Part shown: in pieces, positions 58,290 to 64,000 of the stretch
How the letters are laid out: every line of letters starts with the position of its first letter
How positions within the stretch are numbered: position 1 is the first letter of the stretch
Assembly (NCBI GenBank): GCA_008828725.1
Contig: MEHQ01002976.1
Coordinates: forward strand, 310,001-374,000
Length of the DNA stretch: 64,000 nt
From: Saccharina japonica
Taxonomy: Eukaryota > Sar > Phaeophyceae > Laminariales > Laminariaceae
Direction of reading: 5' to 3'
Notes under the pieces: generated by a model
The model's database searches: none
What the model was told of the DNA's origin: nothing
What the model saw: the letters and a program-made list of their open reading frames with translations, nothing else
Made by a program: the position numbers and the translations under genes

Positions 58290-61160
58290 TGTATCGGAAT
58301 GGATGCAAGGCGATGTTGTATCTAACCGCCTTCACTTTGCCTGGGTTTGGTTCTCCTGGCTGTCTGATATGTCTGGACTCGACTTCCTAATTTCACGCCG
58401 GTTTTCGTTGTGTATCGGTGAGCTCGACATTGCCATAGCGGTGAAGTATAACGGTGCTCAAGGATAGGTGTCTGGAGTTTGATGATAGCGCTCCGAACTG
58501 CGACTCTTCCTGACTTGAACAAGCAGCGCACATTGGTAATAAATAGACACATATCACTCAGTTACCATATTTTTCTGTCTATGTTTTTCATGGACACAAA
58601 GCAATGTGGTCCCCTGCATCAGGATTGCAGATATGGATAACTTGCCCCGGAGATGTGGTTCGCATAGTGAGTCCCGCCATCGATGTATCATATTTCGGGT
58701 CCCCTTGTTCGACATACGTTTGGAAGGCAACCTGGACAGACTCCTGTGACGACCCACAAGTATGTGATGCGTGGTTGACAGCGAATATGACTATTCATTG
58801 TTTCGGCTGCCGACATTCCTGCGCAGCCTGTACCGTTAATGGGGTTATGGTCGTGGTTTTGATGAAAACAGCGACACTTCGGCACATCCGCGAGGCACGA
58901 GCCTTCATACCTCGTATGAAGGCATTGCCTACGATGTACCTGAGGTACACTAAGGGGCCCACCTTGAGCTCGTCGAGCGGGGCGACGATTGCTTCACCAA
59001 ATGTTATTTTCAGTCATCTATACACGACCAACCATTGCCTTTTCGGAATAGAAGAGGAAACGTTTTGTAGTGAGTCTGTGATACGGAATAATATCGTCGC
59101 CACATAGCCAAAGTTACGTCGGATACGCCGAACGAATTCCCTCAGAGCCCCGAATAAGTGCATAGGCGTGATATAACTTTGTGATTCCCCCCGGAGCGAT
59201 GCTTGGAATGTCAATGTCCGTAGTATCTTGCCAACTAGCCTTGGGCCCCTCCGAATGATCGCCCCTGATGGGTATTGACCTTCGAACAAAACCAGGCTGG
59301 AATTGTGATGAAACAAGACATGCATGCGACCCGACCACATTTCTTCCATGGTTTCCAGTCAGATGACTTTCTTGCACCGACTAATGTTACTGTAGGGGTG
59401 TTGATTTCATGTCCAATGATTTCCAGAGCCGATCACAGCCCCTCGCCAGAGTGACTGCACCGTCTAGACCTAGTTATACATTTATTAAAGGTTTTGTTTA
59501 AATGTTCTATTATCGCGATATGGAAGGCTGTGTACTTGATATTTTCTCTGTGCCAACAAACTGTGCTTGCGTCCGATCATCGAGCGAAGTACAGAGATAC
59601 TCGCCAGCGTGGCGTATACGCGGCAGTGAAGTGGGGGGGGTGGGGGGTATATAGTATGTACCCCCCTTACTGTAACGCCAGTCTACCACAACGCAGTGGT
59701 TAGCATCTGAAGTGCGGCCATGGTCCGTCTTCAGATAACAATTTTTGGGTGTCGTTTTGGCCGCCTGACTTGAAAGCGCTGGACGGTCTACAAACAAATC
59801 TGTTCGAGCATATGACAACTTGGCAAGAGTGAGAGCAAGGTGGGGAGGGTCGCTGGTGGACGCGGTGTAGACGCGCAGACAGCAAACAAAAACCGCGTGT
59901 ATTACATGTTTTTTTGCGGAATCATCTGATTATGTTACAGTCGTGACCACGTGGCACCTGTTGTATCGTTGTCTCTCATCCGTTGCACAACCGCTGCACA
60001 TACATTACGAAACAAAAGACAGCCGGCGCCTTGTCACCTCGATCGCCGTGCTTCAAACGAACACCAAACATTGCGGAGAACACCAATAGCTGTTCCAGTC
60101 CCCCACATCAGACAGCGACGACCACGAGTTATTTTCAATACTAAACTCTTGGACCGCTCAAACAGATGGATGCCCATCACAAATTTTGGATCGAATTTGA
60201 TTTTCGTGACTTGAACCACACACGGGGTCCACATGGTTCAAATATTTTTTCTCCTACCACGAACCGTTTACGGTAAGCTGTTCAAATGTTGCCAAACGGA
60301 CGGACATGGCAACATCACCGAGTTCAACGAAACAGATGATGGCCGCTGTATAAAACTCCGTACCTTTGATTTACCCTGTTACGCTGGGCTGCACCGAGTA
60401 GCGCCGCTGCTACTCTAGCGTGTCGAAACATTATTCAGAGACGACGCATTCTACGATCGAGGTGCACCATGTTTTGCCTTGGAAGGGTGGTTACTTGAAG
60501 AGCTCTACACCTCACCCCAAAGTGACCATTAAGGGAGGCATTAAGGGAGGAATGTAAAAGTGCTATCCGATTGACAATCCCATGACCGAAGCAAACAAGG
60601 AACAATATTGCAACAAAATAACGACAGTTCGCCGATTTGGGGTTAATCAGCTCGATCATTAAGAGATAATTTCAGCCAAAAAGTGCTATCCCTACGATCC
60701 GTAGCACGCATCAGACGACGTAAATCGAAGACTAATCGAGATTCAACGGTCAACTATGAGGGCTGTGTCTTTTGTGTGGTCAAGGTAGGTGGAGATGGGT
60801 GTTGAGCTATCTCTAAATGCTGAACACGTGCCAGAAAAACACAAGCAAGTACTTTCATCCTCTAGACTTACAAATTGCCGTGCTAATGAGGTCAACGTGA
60901 ACCAGAATATATGGAACGACTGTACATGCTAGATATGTTGTGTCCTGTCGAGTCGTTCGCGGTGCGTTAGAGGTCAAGGGGAACGAAGGCCAAATCACTA
61001 AAAACAAACTGAACCTCCTATCTCCGACGAACATAAATATATACGAAGATAATGTAGAAAACGGCAATATCGGCCACAGGCATATTTTTGTATACTATTT
61101 GTTCATCCCATTCATGATCTTCACCCTTCTTTTCTTTCACGGCACTAGCTGTAATCATAT
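58290..61160. other. Rearranged downstream part of copy C, no gene recognised
   Basis: A plus-strand frame at 58,604-59,107 gives 167 residues with several Cys (for example CFGCRHSCAAC) but no known domain and no paralogue in A or B. At about 60,460-60,600 the sequence matches 23,080-23,190 and 43,270-43,380 in direct orientation, although the gene of copy C is inverted. The region is therefore shuffled. A G-rich patch with GGGGGGG runs lies near 59,635. Confidence 0.4.
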
Positions 61161-61615
61161 CCGGGGTCACAGAGTAGGCTTCTCTCCCTTCCCTCCCAGA
61201 CGCGTGCCATGGTAGAGGTAGCACTTTTTGTCTGAATCGTTTTCTGAACGATCGGGCTACTTAACCCAAATTTGTCGGGTATGAGGTTTATCATCCGGCA
61301 GCACTTATATTTCCCTCCAAAATATTTTGTTCGGTGAGGTATGACGCTCCTTATGTGAGGAGCTCAGACAAAACATGGTGCACCGCTTTCGTAGCATGTG
61401 TCCCCACTACGATTCGTGCTTTGCCTTTGTTTCGCGTGAAGACTTCAGCCCTTTTTCCCCTCGTCGAATCACGTCGAACTGCGCCTACCCACGTTACTAG
61501 CCGTTCTCAGCAGTTGATTCCGTTTTATAGACCAGTTTTGCAAATAAACTTAAACGTCCAAGGAAGATTCGAACCCCGTAAACCAGCTCTTACGCATTTG
61601 AGGATACACCTTGTT
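61160..61615 (-). mobile_element. tRNA-derived SINE, copy 4, split by a MITE
   Basis: In reverse complement, the body text around ATCCGGGGTCA is at 61,160-61,210. The upstream body and the B box GGTTCGAATCTTCC lie at about 61,395-61,590. The two parts are separated by the MITE at 61,214-61,388. The tRNA-like head is abutted by the next SINE. Confidence 0.65.
61214..61388. mobile_element. MITE with AGAGGTRYACC-like ends, inserted in a SINE
   Basis: The ends (AGAGGTAGCAC and, reversed, AGCGGTGCACC) and the interior resemble the element at 26,490-26,725, though about 60 bases shorter. Its position inside a SINE body shows it arrived after that SINE. Confidence 0.6.
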
Positions 61616-61936
61616 TTTCATTTGTTTCCCATTCGAATTATTATCTTCGCTCTTCCTTTCTCTCTCCTTCCTAATCGGAGCTCAGATCCGGGGTCACTAA
61701 ATAGGCTTCTCTCCCTCCTTCCCCCCTACGGTTATTGCCTTGCATTTTTATCGTGATGAGATTTCAGCACTTTCTTCCCTCGTCAACTCTCGTCGAATTG
61801 TGCTTACCCATGCTATAATATGCGCTCTCGGTAGTGGGTGCTATTTGAGAATAACATCTCTATACGGTGACTCGAACCCTCGACATCCAACCTAGCAAGC
61901 TTCGGGGTTACCTGTTAGACCGCCGGGGCGACCGGC
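61600..61936 (-). mobile_element. tRNA-derived SINE, copy 5
   Basis: The reverse complement starts GCCGGTCGCCCCGGCGGTCTAA, like the full-length copy at 13,535, and has a B-box-like GGGTTCGAG. It continues with GACGAGGGAAGAAAG and ACCCCGGATCTGAG and ends in an A-rich tract next to SINE copy 4. It lies at the edge of the third satellite array. Confidence 0.8.
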
Positions 61937-61944
61937 TTTAGAAC

Positions 61945-64000
61945 ATCGGGGCGACTGGCCAATATGGCAGTTAGCAATTGCCGATTAAAGATGTCAAGTA
62001 ATTTCCGATCCAATATTCTGACTGGTGAATATCGAACGTTTTGTGAACAAAGGGCTGCACACAAGCACCTGAAAGGTATAGCAACGATCCTCAAACTCAC
62101 CCCGTTGCGGGGGTCGGCCGGTACTGCAGGAGAGGCCGGTTAGTCCTTTCCGTGGTCTTCTCTTGTCAAGGCTAGTCCTGCGTTGACGGTCTGGGCAGTT
62201 TTAGAATGACTTTGCCGCCTGACAATGATGGCAGTTGTACCAATGAAAGGTTCCAATCAGTTCGCGATTCCACAATCCGCTCGGTAAAATGCAAAATCGG
62301 CCGCCTCGAACACAGGGCTGCCCACACACGTGGAGGGTACATCAACGATCCACGAGCTCATCCCTCTCTTGGTATCGAGCAAAACTGGACGAAGAGGGAC
62401 TGGTGAGACCTGTTTATGCTTTACGTTCGTCAACGTTGTACCTGTGCCAACAGTCTAGGCAGCGATAAAATAACTGACACATGTGAATCAAACAGTTTGC
62501 GGATGCCGATTGAAGATACCAAACAATTCGCGATGCAATATTCCGACCGGTAAATATGTAAATATCAAAATATTGTGCCTCGAACACAGAGCTATGTAGA
62601 CATACATGTAGGGTACAGCGACGATCCACGAACTCGTCTCTCCCCTTGTGTCGACCGCCGGACAGCAAGAGTGACCGGTTATCTATTTTGGTGTTCGACG
62701 TTTGACAGCGGTGTGCTCGTGGTGACAGTCTGGGTAGTGTTACAATGACCCGCATTGTGACTTGACATTTATTTATAGCAGGATATAGATACCAATGAAT
62801 TCACGATCCAATATCCTGACAGGTACATATCGAAAGGTGTGCGCCTACAACACAGAGCTGTACAACAGACACCTCGAAGGTACCGCAGCGAGCATCTAAC
62901 TTATCCCTTTTCAGGGCTCGACCATTTCTGAACATGTGACCGGTTGGTGATTTTTGTGTTATTTTCTTGTCGAGGCTAGTCCTGTGTTAACGGTCTGGGC
63001 AGACTGCCAAGTGAGTATGATAGTTGGCAATTGCCGATTGAAGATACCAAAAACCGCGACCCAACAATCAGACCGGTAAATCTCAACATCCGCCTCACTG
63101 AATACAGGGCTGCACACAAACACCTGGAATAGATACAGCAGCGGTCTTCGAGCTCATTCAATTGGAGGGCTCGAGCAGTACTGCACAAGTGACCGGTTAG
63201 TCCTTTTTTGTGTTCTTCCCCCATAGAGACTTGTTCTGTGTTGACGTCCTGGGCAAGGTTACAACGATCGACACATTACTATGACAGTTGGCAATTGCCG
63301 ATTGAACATAACAATATATTGGCGATCCAACAATCCGACCGGTAAATATCAATATCTGATATGTCGTATACAGGATTGCACACGAAGGCTTTGAAGGTAC
63401 AGTAACGATTATCAAGCCCACTCCTTTTCAGGGCTTGATCATTGCTGCAAGAATGCCCGGCAAATCTTTCCGGTGTTTGTCTCTTGTCAAGGCGTTTCCT
63501 ATGTTGATTGTAACCAAATCGTGATTCAAACAATCGGCCAATAAATCTCAGCATCTTTCTCGTAGAAAATATGGTTTCACGTGAACGGCAGGAGGTTACG
63601 TCAACGATCCTCGAACTCCTCTCTTTGAAGGGCTCGACTCGTTCTGCAAAAGAGTGACTGGTCAGTACTTTGGATGTTCACGTCACTTGTCAAGGCCTGC
63701 ACTATGTTGACTGTCTGGGCACTGTTCCAACGATTTCCGCATGACTATGACAGTTCACTAGTGTCAGTTGAAGATACCAATTCAGACCGCGATCCAACAA
63801 TCTGACCGGGAAAGATCAATACCTGGCTCGTCGAACACACGGCTGCACTAAAACACCTGGGAGGTACAGCAACGGCCCTCGAGCTCATCCCTTTTCAGGG
63901 CTCGACCAGTACTACTGCACAACAAGTGGCCGGTAAGTCCTTTTAGTGTGTTTCTGTTGTCAATGCCAGTGCTTTGTTGACGTTACAATGACTGTTGCGT
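61945..64000 (+). repeat. Satellite array, copy C, continues past the window
   Basis: About eight monomers with anchors near 61,996, 62,260, 62,523, 62,800, 63,055, 63,310, 63,520 and 63,785 share the sequence of arrays A and B but are more diverged. Only the GACCGGTAAATATC type is obvious. If copy C is an inverted copy of the unit, this corresponds to the inverted part of arrays A and B. Confidence 0.88.

Overview
The window looks like a gene-poor, repeat-rich piece of a eukaryotic nuclear genome. It has spliced genes with GT-AG introns, a 5'-truncated non-LTR retrotransposon, tRNA-derived SINEs, an LTR retrotransposon, MITE-like inverted-repeat elements and a complex satellite. No bacterial operon structure, rRNA gene, free-standing tRNA gene or CRISPR array was seen. 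The retroelement protein types and the one recognisable gene family would fit a stramenopile, perhaps a brown alga. That placement is an inference with modest confidence, because no diagnostic housekeeping gene is present.

Layout. Positions 1-7,700 hold non-coding DNA, a LINE fragment on the minus strand (about 2,470-4,575), MITE-like sequence and two SINEs. Positions about 7,700-27,530 (copy A) and 27,531-46,070 (copy B) are a head-to-tail segmental duplication of about 19 kb. Both copies share the same order: a decayed Ty3/gypsy gag-integrase relic, a satellite array of about 260-bp monomers that flips orientation near its right end, a conserved non-coding block, a conserved flank with an antisense open frame, a three-exon gene on the minus strand, and a long right arm without a recognised gene. 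Positions about 46,100-64,000 contain a third, rearranged and mostly inverted copy (copy C). There the same gene lies on the plus strand, followed by its 3' flank, shuffled fragments, nested SINE/MITE insertions and a third satellite array that runs off the window.

The only convincing host genes are three paralogues of one secreted protein of 235, 235 and 236 residues. Each has three exons with identical intron positions and phase 0. The mature protein matches a DNRLRE/CBM96-type carbohydrate-binding module. All three have intact frames and splice sites, so they look like a live small family. In copy C, intron 2 was enlarged by a young 4.34-kb LTR retrotransposon with 5-bp target duplications. 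That element has a Copia-type half-tRNA primer-binding site and no recognisable pol.

Because A and B are paralogous, many A-specific insertions can be read against empty sites in B. These are a SINE, a 268-bp MITE, a 750-bp MITE, a 349-bp foldback element and a 236-bp MITE. This gives precise element boundaries and target-site duplications without outside data.
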